From Qipengyuania psychrotolerans (GTDB taxonomy: Bacteria > Pseudomonadota > Alphaproteobacteria > Sphingomonadales > Sphingomonadaceae): a stretch of DNA of 64,000 nucleotides. The stretch covers positions 1 to 64,000 of the forward strand of contig NZ_CP081297.1 in the NCBI RefSeq assembly GCF_019711355.1, read 5' to 3'. This document shows positions 47,536 to 55,337 of this stretch, one piece after another. The translations under genes were made by a program, and so were the position numbers. Each line of letters starts with the position of its first letter. Position 1 is the stretch's first letter. Under the pieces are notes generated by a model that did not search any database, was not told the DNA's origin, and worked only from the letters and a program-made list of their open reading frames with translations.

Positions 47536-48347
47536 CGGGGCTGGGGGTATTGCACGATCAGGTCATTGCCCGGCAGATATGGCTCGCCTTGAAAGTTGAG
47601 CGCATTGCCAAATCGTTGGGAGCAGCAGGCTATAGTACGCTCACAGCCTTGGCGAAGGATGGCCCTGCTTCCCGAAGTGGTACCTTCGTCCAGCTGTCTG
47701 TCGAGGAACAGGGCGCCGTCCTGCTGGTCAATAATCCTGAAGGACAAGCCGGTTTGCGGTCCATCCAGCCACCGCAGATGTCCGTGCACGTAGGACTGAA
47801 GGTCCTCGAGCGGGAAGCTGACGGAATTTGCGCCGCGATCGAGAGAAACTGCCGAGCTTCGCGTCTCGAAACGCGTCGCTGAAATCGCGCATCCCGGACC
47901 GCCAAATCTGGCTCTGCATGACGGACTGGAACGCGGGACAGGATCGATATCGAGATCGGCCTTCACCGAACGCAGCTGCGCGGAAAATCCGCTGGCGTCC
48001 TGGCTGACTGCGTCGACTGAGCCGGCATAGAGGGAGGAATTCTCAAGGGTCTCCCAATCTACGACGCCTGTCTCGATCGAGGCTCCATCAAAACGGCCCG
48101 AAAGGAGGTCGTCGCGCTTGATCGTGTCATGGCTGAGCGCGCCATCCACTTCCGCCTCGTCATCCGATAGATCGATAGTCCTGCGAATGGCGGATGGCAG
48201 CATCCCGGGCGCACTGCGGTGAAGCATCCCGCCAAAATAGAGATCGCGGTCATGGGTTGTGAAAGCCAGCGCGACACCGTCCTTTCGGTGAATGCGCCAG
48301 TAAGAAGCTACCGTATCCAGTTCACGGTCGAAGTAGATCCTGCTCAT
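47532..48347 (-). CDS. GTA hub protein, DUF2163, gp13-like
   Basis: A 271-residue protein matching the DUF2163 phage tail hub family: YWRIHRKDGVALAFTTHDRD, LDIDPVPRSSPSCRARFGGP and the Cys-rich C-terminal RQGCERTIACCSQRFGNALN with GEPYLPG. The Cys cluster in RcGTA gp13 binds an iron-sulfur cluster, and the Cys pattern here (GCERTIACCSQRF and CRARFGGPGC) is consistent with that. It overlaps gp12 by 4 bases. Confidence 0.93.
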   Translation of the reverse strand: MSRIYFDRELDTVASYWRIHRKDGVALAFTTHDRDLYFGGMLHRSAPGMLPSAIRRTIDLSDDEAEVDGALSHDTIKRDDLLSGRFDGASIETGVVDWETLENSSLYAGSVDAVSQDASGFSAQLRSVKADLDIDPVPRSSPSCRARFGGPGCAISATRFETRSSAVSLDRGANSVSFPLEDLQSYVHGHLRWLDGPQTGLSFRIIDQQDGALFLDRQLDEGTTSGSRAILRQGCERTIACCSQRFGNALNFQGEPYLPGNDLIVQYPQPR

Positions 48348-50656
48348 GGTGCTTCACGCACTTCGATAACCGGAACCGACGGTGCTTCGCCGGCGGCGAA
48401 GGTCGCGCCCGAGATGTCCAGCCTGTCCTCGGCAAACCTGACTGGCACATCGAAAAGGAAACCTGCGCGGATTTCCGCACCCGGGGCAGGCGGCTGAAGG
48501 AAACGGATTTGGCCTTTGCCGACGTGTGTCCAGGCGCTGGAGGCGATCCCATCTACGCTGACGGCAATCGTGCCGTCTTGCGGCCGCGTGATCGGCCTCA
48601 CCTGCTCGCCGTAATTGCGAACAAGCTGAAATGACGAGACGACCCCGTCGCCAAAACCTAGCAATTCATCGCTCATTCCCGGAGCACCATCGCCTTCGTT
48701 CGAGCTGAAATCGAACGGATCGCGTAGGCGAAACCCGCGTGCCGGACCGAACCTAGCCCGGTAGAAGCCGATGAGGGTTGCCAGTTCCTTTTGAGAGCGA
48801 ACGCCTGGCCCGACATCATATCGCATCCGGGCATCTGACCACAGTGCGTTGCGCCGCTCATGGCCCGAAGCGGTGACAGCAACAGATGTCGAAAACTCGG
48901 GACTGACCTGTGTGTCGCGGCCCAGCGCCAGCGGGTAGGCGACATCATCGAAGGCTTGCATTTCATCATCCTCGGGTGTGGGCAGGCGGACGTATCCGTC
49001 GCGCTGAATTTGGGGCAGCGCCCAGACGAACCTTTGCTCCACGCCGCGCGAGCGCGCTTCGTCAAGCCCGGCATCGATGAGCGGCCACAAAGTCTCAGCG
49101 TCTGATGGATCAAGCACGAAGCCGGAGAGGTAATCAGTACGATGGACCGGGTAACCGAGTTTGTCCTCGACCTGCGCATAGGCAATCCTGCGGTTGGCAT
49201 CGCGACCGGTTGTCAACCAGTCGTAGTCTTCCAGTTGCAGTCGGTCGAATGCGGGATAAGCCCAGCCGGACGGCAGGCTGGCGCGGTGCAGTTCCGGCAT
49301 CTCTGGATCAAGCAAGGTTGGCGTAAACGCGAGCAGAAGGATTTCAGCGTCGCCCACGGCGGCGTCCCTTACGGCGTTCGCAAGGTCGATGGTGCTTTGC
49401 GAAAGCATTTCTCCTGCCAGATCCAGCAGTGCAAGCTGGTCTTCGTCCAGCGGTGCCCGCATGTCCGTGATCGGCACGAGAGCGTCGCCAAAGTCCATTT
49501 TGGCTTTGCCATCGAAGATGCACGGGGCGCCGGTATCCGGTTGGACCCACCACCAGGGCTCGCCGATCTGGAAGAGAGGTTTACCGCCCGCCTGTTCGAG
49601 CAAAGTCACGAAATTGACCGCCACTTTTTGCAGAAATTGCATGGCTTGGGGTCTCGAAGGAGTGAGCAAGGTCGAAGGCGGGTCCCAGCCGGTCAAGGCT
49701 ACGGTGCCGTCCCAAGCTTTTTGTGTCCACCATATTGGGCAATCTTGATCCAGAACCTCGTAGGACAGCGAGACAATGGGCGCGTAGCCTTGGGCGACCG
49801 CACGTTCGAAGTAATCGGCGTGCCAAACCTCCGCCGGTTCGCACAATGCGCCGCCAAAGGCAGTCTCGAGTTTTCCGCCGTAATCATTGAGCCGGTAGTA
49901 ATGGCTCATGCCGACGTAGTGGACGATCCTTCCTCGATAGCCGAGGCCCTCGGCATTGCGCAGGAGACGCGCGGGCGTCTGGTTGAAGCTGTCATCGTAA
50001 GAAATAGCAATCTGTTCTTCGTGCGCCGGCAGGAGAATATCTCCGATCTCGATGACTGCGTTCTCACCTTCGCAATTCATCTCGCTGATGGTCACCCATC
50101 CGTTGACACGGTTGGCCAATCGCTTGCTGCTCGCTTCCACATAACCTTGCGGCGCCAATGAGATGAACATCCGGTCGATGTCCTTGGGCCAGACGGCTTC
50201 CCCAGGGAGCGACCAGCCAGATGCGATTTCCGAGAACGGCAGCTCGATGCGGGCATCCTCGACCGTCCCGGACGCGTAGTTCCACAGCCGGACGTACCAG
50301 CTGCGTACCTGGCCAGCCGCATCGCGCCCTTCGATAGTCAGCGTCGGACCATTGGCAGCGTCGAGCGGGAGAACCCCGCTGCTCTGCCAACGAAAACGAA
50401 GAACACAGTGCGAATAATCGCGCACCGTTCGATATGCCAGAAGAGGATGATCGAGGGCGTCTTCGCTATCCCAGATCAACCCGGCCAATTCGCCCTCGTG
50501 ATGGAATTCGCAGTCAACCCGGAGTGAATTTGCGCTCGTGGTGACAACGCTTGCCATCATCGGGCGTGGAAAGTTGACCGTCCAGAACCGCGGATCGAAC
50601 CGCTGTATCCAGTCGGAATCCTGCCGTTGTCGTGAGGCTGCTAGCCAGAATGCCAT
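48344..50656 (-). CDS. GTA distal tail protein (gp12-like, DUF2460) with large N-terminal barrel extension
   Basis: A 770-residue protein. Only the last ~205 residues (from about 565: DVAYPLALGRDTQVSPEFST, GERLR-type RLRDPFDFSS, VVSSFQLVRNYG) are the DUF2460/gp12 domain, which is about 210 residues alone in RcGTA. Residues ~30-205 look like a beta-sandwich. Residues ~215-560 look like a TIM barrel (RGRIVHYVGMSHYYRL, IVSLSYEVLDQD, LFQIGEPWWW, AYPAFDRLQLED), with Glu300 and Glu366 placed like glycosidase acid residues. It may be a tail tip glycan-binding or sheath-like component. It starts at ATG 50656 after a GGGGG ribosome binding site. Confidence 0.85.
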   Translation of the reverse strand: MAFWLAASRQRQDSDWIQRFDPRFWTVNFPRPMMASVVTTSANSLRVDCEFHHEGELAGLIWDSEDALDHPLLAYRTVRDYSHCVLRFRWQSSGVLPLDAANGPTLTIEGRDAAGQVRSWYVRLWNYASGTVEDARIELPFSEIASGWSLPGEAVWPKDIDRMFISLAPQGYVEASSKRLANRVNGWVTISEMNCEGENAVIEIGDILLPAHEEQIAISYDDSFNQTPARLLRNAEGLGYRGRIVHYVGMSHYYRLNDYGGKLETAFGGALCEPAEVWHADYFERAVAQGYAPIVSLSYEVLDQDCPIWWTQKAWDGTVALTGWDPPSTLLTPSRPQAMQFLQKVAVNFVTLLEQAGGKPLFQIGEPWWWVQPDTGAPCIFDGKAKMDFGDALVPITDMRAPLDEDQLALLDLAGEMLSQSTIDLANAVRDAAVGDAEILLLAFTPTLLDPEMPELHRASLPSGWAYPAFDRLQLEDYDWLTTGRDANRRIAYAQVEDKLGYPVHRTDYLSGFVLDPSDAETLWPLIDAGLDEARSRGVEQRFVWALPQIQRDGYVRLPTPEDDEMQAFDDVAYPLALGRDTQVSPEFSTSVAVTASGHERRNALWSDARMRYDVGPGVRSQKELATLIGFYRARFGPARGFRLRDPFDFSSNEGDGAPGMSDELLGFGDGVVSSFQLVRNYGEQVRPITRPQDGTIAVSVDGIASSAWTHVGKGQIRFLQPPAPGAEIRAGFLFDVPVRFAEDRLDISGATFAAGEAPSVPVIEVREAP

Positions 50657-50668
50657 GGGAATATCCCC

Positions 50669-51256
50669 CTAGTTTGAAAGCGCACGCCGGACCGCGCTGG
50701 CCACCTGGCGTGAAGATCGCTGAAGTGACGCAGGCGTGCTTGCGCCGCGCGGCTGGGCGAGATTGATCGCCACCCGCACATCAGTTCGTGACCCGTTCAG
50801 CCTGTGATTGGGTTCGACGCTTCCCGCGCTGGTGGGCACGAACAATTCGGGGCCGCGCTCTCCCACGAGATAGGGTCGGTCGGGGGCGACCGATCCGCCA
50901 GTCGCGCGACCGGGCAAGCCCAAGCCGCTCGACAGGAGACCCGAGAGAAGGCTTGCTCCGGCTCCGCCTCCAGCGCCGCCCTTGCCGAGGCCCGCAAACA
51001 TTGCATCTATGCCTGCCCCAAGCGCCTTGCTGGCGATCTGGTCCATGACTTGCAGCGCCATCCGCTTGAGGTCTTCAAACCCCAGCTTTCCGTTTCGCAG
51101 CGCGCGGGTGAGGCCGCTTTCGAGAACCTTGCCCGCCGCATCGAAGCCATCCACCAGATTGGTGTCAAACTCGCGCTTCATTTGCGCGACGTCTTGCGCG
51201 AAACCGGCAGTATCGGCGCGAACCGATACGACCAGCTCCTCGAAGTCATCATTCAT
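50669..51256 (-). CDS. GTA tail tape measure protein, gp11-like
   Basis: A 195-residue tape measure protein: MNDDFEELVVSVRADTAGFA at the start, a helical middle (DLKRMALQVMDQIASKALGA), a Gly-rich stretch, and RPYLVGERGPELFVPTSAG, a motif common in tape measure C-termini. Its small size implies a very short tail, as in RcGTA. It overlaps the assembly chaperone gene by 8 bases. Confidence 0.85.
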   Translation of the reverse strand: MNDDFEELVVSVRADTAGFAQDVAQMKREFDTNLVDGFDAAGKVLESGLTRALRNGKLGFEDLKRMALQVMDQIASKALGAGIDAMFAGLGKGGAGGGAGASLLSGLLSSGLGLPGRATGGSVAPDRPYLVGERGPELFVPTSAGSVEPNHRLNGSRTDVRVAINLAQPRGASTPASLQRSSRQVASAVRRALSN

Positions 51257-51443
51257 TACGATCCCTTTCGATCAATGCCGCGATTTCTTCGCGGCCAAGC
51301 GGAGCATCTTGTGGGTTTTCGGTTCCGAGACTTGCGGCGAGTTCGGCGGGAGTGGAGGTCCAGAAGGTCTCGGGCGACCAGCCGAGCGCCCGCGCAGCAA
51401 GGCCGGCAAGCATTACAGCCCCCTGTCCAAAACCGCGGTCCAT
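51249..51443 (-). CDS. GTA tail assembly chaperone, small (gp10.1-like)
   Basis: A 64-residue protein, GAVMLAGLAARALGWSPETFW and then SLGTENPQDAPLGREEIAAL, matching the small phage tail assembly chaperone of GTA clusters. It lies 1 base after gp10 and overlaps the tape measure gene, the usual position of lambda gpG/GT-type chaperones. Confidence 0.85.
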   Translation of the reverse strand: MDRGFGQGAVMLAGLAARALGWSPETFWTSTPAELAASLGTENPQDAPLGREEIAALIERDRNE

Positions 51444-51444
51444 C

Positions 51445-51747
51445 TCAGCGCCCTCTCAGGATTTGCCCGAGGAGTACCTTCAGCGGCGCGGCTGCCTTGG
51501 AGAGGCCCATCGCCAAGATTGCTTCGCCGATAGCTTCACGGGTAGCTGCATGCGGCTGGGCCATGCAAAACCAGAACAGTGCGGCAATTTCCGCAAGGCG
51601 AAGTTCGCCGCTGCCCGCACGTTCCACGAGTGCGAACAGCGATCCGAGTTCTTCCTCGGCGCGCACCAGCGCATCGAATGTCGGACGCAGGACCAGCTCT
51701 CGCCCGTCAACGTGGATGGCCGCTTCTCCGCGTGCCTGATTGCTCAT
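51445..51747 (-). CDS. GTA tail chaperone, gp10-like
   Basis: A 100-residue GTA gp10 family protein: GEAAIHVDGRELVLRPTFDA, VRAEEELGSLFALVERAGSG, AALFWFCMAQPHAATREAIG. These proteins assist tail tube and tape measure assembly. It overlaps the major tail gene by 4 bases. Confidence 0.88.
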   Translation of the reverse strand: MSNQARGEAAIHVDGRELVLRPTFDALVRAEEELGSLFALVERAGSGELRLAEIAALFWFCMAQPHAATREAIGEAILAMGLSKAAAPLKVLLGQILRGR

Positions 51748-52151
51748 AGGCTGGCGACCTGGCCGGAGCTTTCGAGCTGGAGGGTGTAGGTCCGCTCACC
51801 GTTGAAATCGCCGGAATAATCTAGCCGCTGGACGAGGAAGCGCCCCCGCATCTTGGCGCCGTCTTCGAACGACAATTCATAATCGTCGAGCGACCCGTCG
51901 AGCGCATTGGCCCGCACTGTCGTTTCAGCATCCGAACCCAGGAATATCCCTGCAGCACTGACCGAGACCGAACGAGTACCCGCACCGGACAGGAGCTCGC
52001 GCCAGCCGCCGCTCTCCTTGTGGGTGACGACAACGCTGTCTCCGTTGATGGTCATCTGAGTGGTCCTGAGACCGGCGACGGTCTCATAGGCAATAGGGCT
52101 TCCTCCATCGCCGATCTTGAGAAGGAAGGCTGCGCCTTTCTGGGCTGTCAT
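51744..52151 (-). CDS. GTA major tail tube protein, gp9-like
   Basis: A 135-residue major tail protein of the TP901-1 type: GAAFLLKIGDGGSPIAYETV, VAGLRTTQMTINGDSVVVTH and GRFLVQRLDYSGDFNGERTY. This is the size and fold pattern of RcGTA gp9. Separated from gp8 by 29 bases, the largest gap in the tail part. Confidence 0.9.
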   Translation of the reverse strand: MTAQKGAAFLLKIGDGGSPIAYETVAGLRTTQMTINGDSVVVTHKESGGWRELLSGAGTRSVSVSAAGIFLGSDAETTVRANALDGSLDDYELSFEDGAKMRGRFLVQRLDYSGDFNGERTYTLQLESSGQVASL

Positions 52152-52180
52152 AATGGATACTCCGTAGGCAGGATCAGGGG

Positions 52181-52573
52181 TTATTGGTCCGCAAGAACGC
52201 GGAAAGCGTATTCGAGAAGGATGGCGCGCAGTCCGCGGCTTCGTCGTTCCGTGCGGCTGCGCAAGAAGCGCGTCGTAACGATCCGAAAACCGTTCTGCCG
52301 CGGCCCCAGCGTCGCGATGCAGTTCTCGATCGCCTCGGCAATTGCGGCGGTCGGTTCAGGCGTATCGCCGCGGGTCGTCAGCTCGAGAGCGATGCGGATT
52401 TCTCGCCCGGCGCTCGTCTTGCTCGACCAGTCGGCGGCGGCACTTGCGACAAGCGAAAGGGCAGGCGGCGGCGCGGGTGAGGGGCCTTCCTCGACCACGG
52501 CATTGAGCGATGCGGCAAGCTGCGGATCGGCGCGTAGTGCGGCAACCAGAGCTGTGCGAAGTGCACTCTCCAT
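52181..52573 (-). CDS. GTA tail terminator-like protein, DUF3168, gp8-like
   Basis: A 130-residue DUF3168 protein: ALRTALVAALRADPQLAASL at the start, WSSKTSAGREIRIALELTTR in the middle, VVTTRF-type IVTTRFLRSRTERRSRGLRA near the end. In phages this fold caps the head-proximal end of the tail. Its ATG overlaps the stop of the small gene upstream (TGATG). Confidence 0.88.
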   Translation of the reverse strand: MESALRTALVAALRADPQLAASLNAVVEEGPSPAPPPALSLVASAAADWSSKTSAGREIRIALELTTRGDTPEPTAAIAEAIENCIATLGPRQNGFRIVTTRFLRSRTERRSRGLRAILLEYAFRVLADQ

Positions 52574-52725
52574 CAGTCATTCCTCTTCGTGAATTTTGGC
52601 CAGAGAAGCCGCGCGTCGCGCCAGTCATGGCCCTCGGACCGATGGCGCCTGGTGGCGTGTTGGCTGGCGAGAGTTTCAGCCCGGCTTATCAGGCTGGCCA
52701 CCAGCTTATCGAAGCCGCCCGTCAC
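52573..52725 (-). CDS. Small protein of unknown function in the g7 position of the GTA cluster
   Basis: A 50-residue protein starting at GTG 52725, which overlaps the gp6 stop (GTGA), and ending in TGA that overlaps the gp8 ATG (TGATG). The sequence begins MTGGFDKLVASLISRAETLA and ends RLLWPKFTKRND. It is basic in the second half and probably helical. The tight double overlap and its placement where RcGTA has g7 (head closure, about 110 residues) argue that it is translated. It does not look like a truncated g7. It has fewer than 60 codons and so is easily missed. Confidence 0.55.
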   Translation of the reverse strand: MTGGFDKLVASLISRAETLASQHATRRHRSEGHDWRDARLLWPKFTKRND

Positions 52726-53261
52726 AGGCGCAGTCGGCGCCAGGGGCGCCACAGGGCGGCAACCGCTGCGGGCGGGTTTTCGTCACCGGCGGTATCTCGT
52801 TCGCGGTACTGATGCGCAGCGTAACGGATGATTCCATGACGCAGGCTCTGGTCAAGCTGGGACCACTCGCTTTCCAATCCAGCGTAAAACCGGATCTCGA
52901 CTTGTGGTTCATCCGTTGCACGATGCAGTTCCAACCGTGCGGCGCCTTCCTCTTCAAGCTCGAGGACAAAGTCGGCATCCTGAAGCAGGCGCCGATCATA
53001 CACGCCGGACATCGCGGTAACGTCGAGCAATTCTATGATCGGGCGTGAGGCAAGGCGGTGAACGAGGCTGGACGCCAGGAAACGCTCGCGGATTTCGCAT
53101 TTGAGCGGAACGAGGCCGGTGAATCGTTCGCACATGGCATGCGCAGCGCCGAGCAGATTGACCAGAAGCGGATCGTCCGCATCGGTTGAAATGGCGAGCC
53201 ACTGCCTGAGTTCTTCGAGCGGCCCGTCGGCAAGGCTCGCAGGGGCGGAAATCACCCGCAT
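52722..53261 (-). CDS. GTA head-tail connector, gp6-like
   Basis: A 179-residue protein of the phiE125 gp8/TIGR02215 connector family: PLEELRQWLAISTDADDPLL, NLLGAAHAMCERFTGLVPLK, HGIIRYAAHQYRERDTAGDE. It links portal and tail. It begins after a 153-base gap from the capsid gene. Confidence 0.88.
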   Translation of the reverse strand: MRVISAPASLADGPLEELRQWLAISTDADDPLLVNLLGAAHAMCERFTGLVPLKCEIRERFLASSLVHRLASRPIIELLDVTAMSGVYDRRLLQDADFVLELEEEGAARLELHRATDEPQVEIRFYAGLESEWSQLDQSLRHGIIRYAAHQYRERDTAGDENPPAAVAALWRPWRRLRL

Positions 53262-53362
53262 GATAGCGGTCTCCTGTCTAAATTTGGCGCAATTGGACGC
53301 CGGGCACGTTGGGTTCTCACCGCTTCGTTTTCGACGGCCGGCAGTCGCGCGGCCGAAAGCGG

Positions 53363-53404
53363 AAAAAAGGAACCGGCGGGGCCAAAGGGGATAAGCCCCG
53401 CCGG
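53363..53404 (-). terminator. Intrinsic terminator after the capsid gene
   Basis: On the minus strand a perfect 10-bp GC stem (arms 53395-53404 and 53373-53382) with a 12-base loop, followed closely by TTCC and six T (53368-53363). It lies 11 bases after the capsid stop and upstream of the connector gene. Confidence 0.8.
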
Positions 53405-53414
53405 CCCGACCGAG

Positions 53415-54554
53415 TTACGCCTCGATCTTGAGCAGCTTGATCGCGTTGCTATCCAGCACCTGACCGCCCACGCGCTTGGTGGCGTAGAAGTGGACGAAGG
53501 GTTTGTTGGTGAACGGATCACGCAACACTTGCGTGGCGCTGCGTTCTGCGATCAGATAGCCGTGACGGAAGTTGCCGAACGCGATCGGGTAAGTGCCCGC
53601 CGCGATATCGGGCATGTCTTCGGCCTCGACCACCGGATAACCCAGCAGGCGATCGGGCTGGCCTTCAACGAGGCCCGGCTGCCACAGGAATGCGCCATCT
53701 GCGGTTTTCAGCTTGCGGACTTCGGCCAGGGTTGACGAATTCATGACAAAGCTGGCGCCCTGCCGGTGTCCGGCCTTCATGGTATGGACGAGGTCGATCA
53801 GGCGGGCATCGGGATTGGCATCGAAGCCGTCGGCATCGCCCGAGCCCACATATTGCAGCGCCCCAAAATTGCGCGAAGCATCGCCATTGGTCGAAACGGG
53901 TGCGCTCAGGAAACCTTCGGGCTGGTCCACGCCGCTGCCGCCGACGAAGGCCGCACCTTCTGCGCGGGCGAACTCCATCGCGATCTCGCTTGCGAGCCAG
54001 CTTTCAAGATCGAACCCTGCATCGTCGAGCATTGACTGGCTTGCCGCCGGATTGGCGTAGAGTTCACCGGTCGGCGGGGCGATCTCGGCGAAATTCGGCG
54101 TGTCGGTTCCGGGACGACCAGCCGTTTCGCTGACCCATCCGGATGCCGTGCCGCCGGTTGCGATGAGCTTGCGGTAGCCAGCACTGCCCGTCTGCACGAC
54201 CTGTGCGATGGAGCGGATTGGGCTGATTTCCGCGAGTTCGCGCGCGATCATCGCATCAATCTGGCGTGGCACCGCGTAACCGCCGTCAGAGGCAACCGCG
54301 CCCGAGATCGACTTGATCTCATGGGTCGAACCGCGGCGCAAATATCCGTCGACGAATCCTTTCACTTCGGGTGCGGCATCGGCAGTCGAACCGATCACGG
54401 GGCGGACGGCGGCGCGGCCGATCTTGTCGACGCGCGTTTTCACCTCGTCGACATCATTGCGCAGCGCGGTGACATCGGCCTCGGTCTTGTCCTGGCGAGC
54501 AACGATATCGAAGCTGGCTTCGGCAGTTTCGAAGGGAGTGGTAGGGGTATCCAT
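53415..54554 (-). CDS. GTA major capsid protein, HK97 fold, gp5-like
   Basis: A 379-residue HK97-type capsid protein. The N-terminal ~60 residues form a coiled-coil delta domain (RQDKTEADVTALRNDVDEVK) expected to be removed by the protease encoded upstream. The mature part has SGAVASDGGYAVPRQIDAMI, ISPIRSIAQVVQTGSAGYRK and GDADGFDANPDARLIDLVHT, ending KRVGGQVLDSNAIKLLKIEA. It is flanked by terminator-like hairpins on both sides, unlike the other GTA genes. Confidence 0.95.
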   Translation of the reverse strand: MDTPTTPFETAEASFDIVARQDKTEADVTALRNDVDEVKTRVDKIGRAAVRPVIGSTADAAPEVKGFVDGYLRRGSTHEIKSISGAVASDGGYAVPRQIDAMIARELAEISPIRSIAQVVQTGSAGYRKLIATGGTASGWVSETAGRPGTDTPNFAEIAPPTGELYANPAASQSMLDDAGFDLESWLASEIAMEFARAEGAAFVGGSGVDQPEGFLSAPVSTNGDASRNFGALQYVGSGDADGFDANPDARLIDLVHTMKAGHRQGASFVMNSSTLAEVRKLKTADGAFLWQPGLVEGQPDRLLGYPVVEAEDMPDIAAGTYPIAFGNFRHGYLIAERSATQVLRDPFTNKPFVHFYATKRVGGQVLDSNAIKLLKIEA

Positions 54555-54580
54555 AGAAATTCCTCTTTCTTCACAGGCAC

Positions 54581-54603
54581 AAAAAAGCCGCCCGGAAGGC
54601 GGC
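54581..54603 (-). terminator. Terminator-like hairpin between the protease and capsid genes
   Basis: On the minus strand GCCGCC (54603-54598) pairs with GGCGGC (54592-54587), loop TTCCG, followed by six T (54586-54581). It lies in the 73-base gap between the protease stop and the capsid start. Confidence 0.75.
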
Positions 54604-54627
54604 GAAGGTTGGTCGAGAAAATTGAAA

Positions 54628-55029
54628 TCAGGTCGTGAGATGTATGCGTGCTTCCGGATGGAGCGGGTGGGTCACCACGCTCACTTCGAACAGGTCGATG
54701 TCGGCCAGCTCACGCCCCTGCGGTGTGCGGCGATATCCTCTGGCGCGGTAGCCGAAGCTGAGACCGCTCACCGCACGCTCCCGCAGCAGCTTGGCCGCCC
54801 GCCCCTCGGGATTGTCGATGGAGGCGATGATACGCAGGCCATGCGTGTCTTCACCGGCTGTCTCGACCCAGCCGATGCGCTGGTCGGGGCGGTGCTGCCA
54901 ATACAGCGGGAGCGGATCGCGGCGGCCATCCAGCGAAGCGCGAAAGGCGCCGGGCAAGATTGTGTCTCGCGATGCATCCGCAGTGCCGAAAAGCGCAGCA
55001 TAGCCGGCGATGCGCAGCGGCGCCGTCAC
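54628..55029 (-). CDS. GTA prohead protease, HK97 family, gp4-like
   Basis: A 133-residue protease that matures the capsid. It starts at GTG 55029, overlapping the upstream stop (GTGA). Visible are APLRIAGYAALFGTADASRD, ILPGAFRASL (substrate/active-site region), YWQHRPDQRIGWVE (catalytic His) and VSGLSFGYRARGYR (catalytic Ser). Short but in range for GTA proteases. Confidence 0.9.
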   Translation of the reverse strand: MTAPLRIAGYAALFGTADASRDTILPGAFRASLDGRRDPLPLYWQHRPDQRIGWVETAGEDTHGLRIIASIDNPEGRAAKLLRERAVSGLSFGYRARGYRRTPQGRELADIDLFEVSVVTHPLHPEARIHLTT

Positions 55030-55337
55030 GACAGCATCTCGCCAACACCAAGCCGCACTGCGATGCCTACGAGAAGTAGCGCCAGGATACCGCGGACCAG
55101 CCAATCCACTGCAGCTTTCCACGCGCTGGCCTTGGCATCGCGCCAGGCCGACAGAAGCTCGCGCAATTCATCGAGATCGTCCTGCGCATTGGCATCGCCC
55201 AGTCCCAGCCGGTCTACGACGCGCTTCGCGCCCAGCTCGCTAGCTTCCTCGACAATTGCGCGCAGCGTCACGAAATCGCCGCCTTGAGTGTTCGCCTGCG
55301 CAATCAGCCGCGCAAGCATGTCTTCACGCATCATCAT
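55026..55337 (-). CDS. Small GTA protein with one membrane segment, gp3.5-like
   Basis: A 103-residue protein. The ATG at 55337 overlaps the portal stop (ATGA) with AAGGAGG upstream; MMMREDML offers three adjacent starts. It has a helical domain (ARLIAQANTQGGDFVTLRAI, RVVDRLGLGDANAQDDLDEL) and a C-terminal hydrophobic helix (GILALLLVGIAVRLGVGEML). A protein of this type occupies the same slot (gp3.5) in RcGTA-like clusters. Confidence 0.78.
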   Translation of the reverse strand: MMMREDMLARLIAQANTQGGDFVTLRAIVEEASELGAKRVVDRLGLGDANAQDDLDELRELLSAWRDAKASAWKAAVDWLVRGILALLLVGIAVRLGVGEMLS

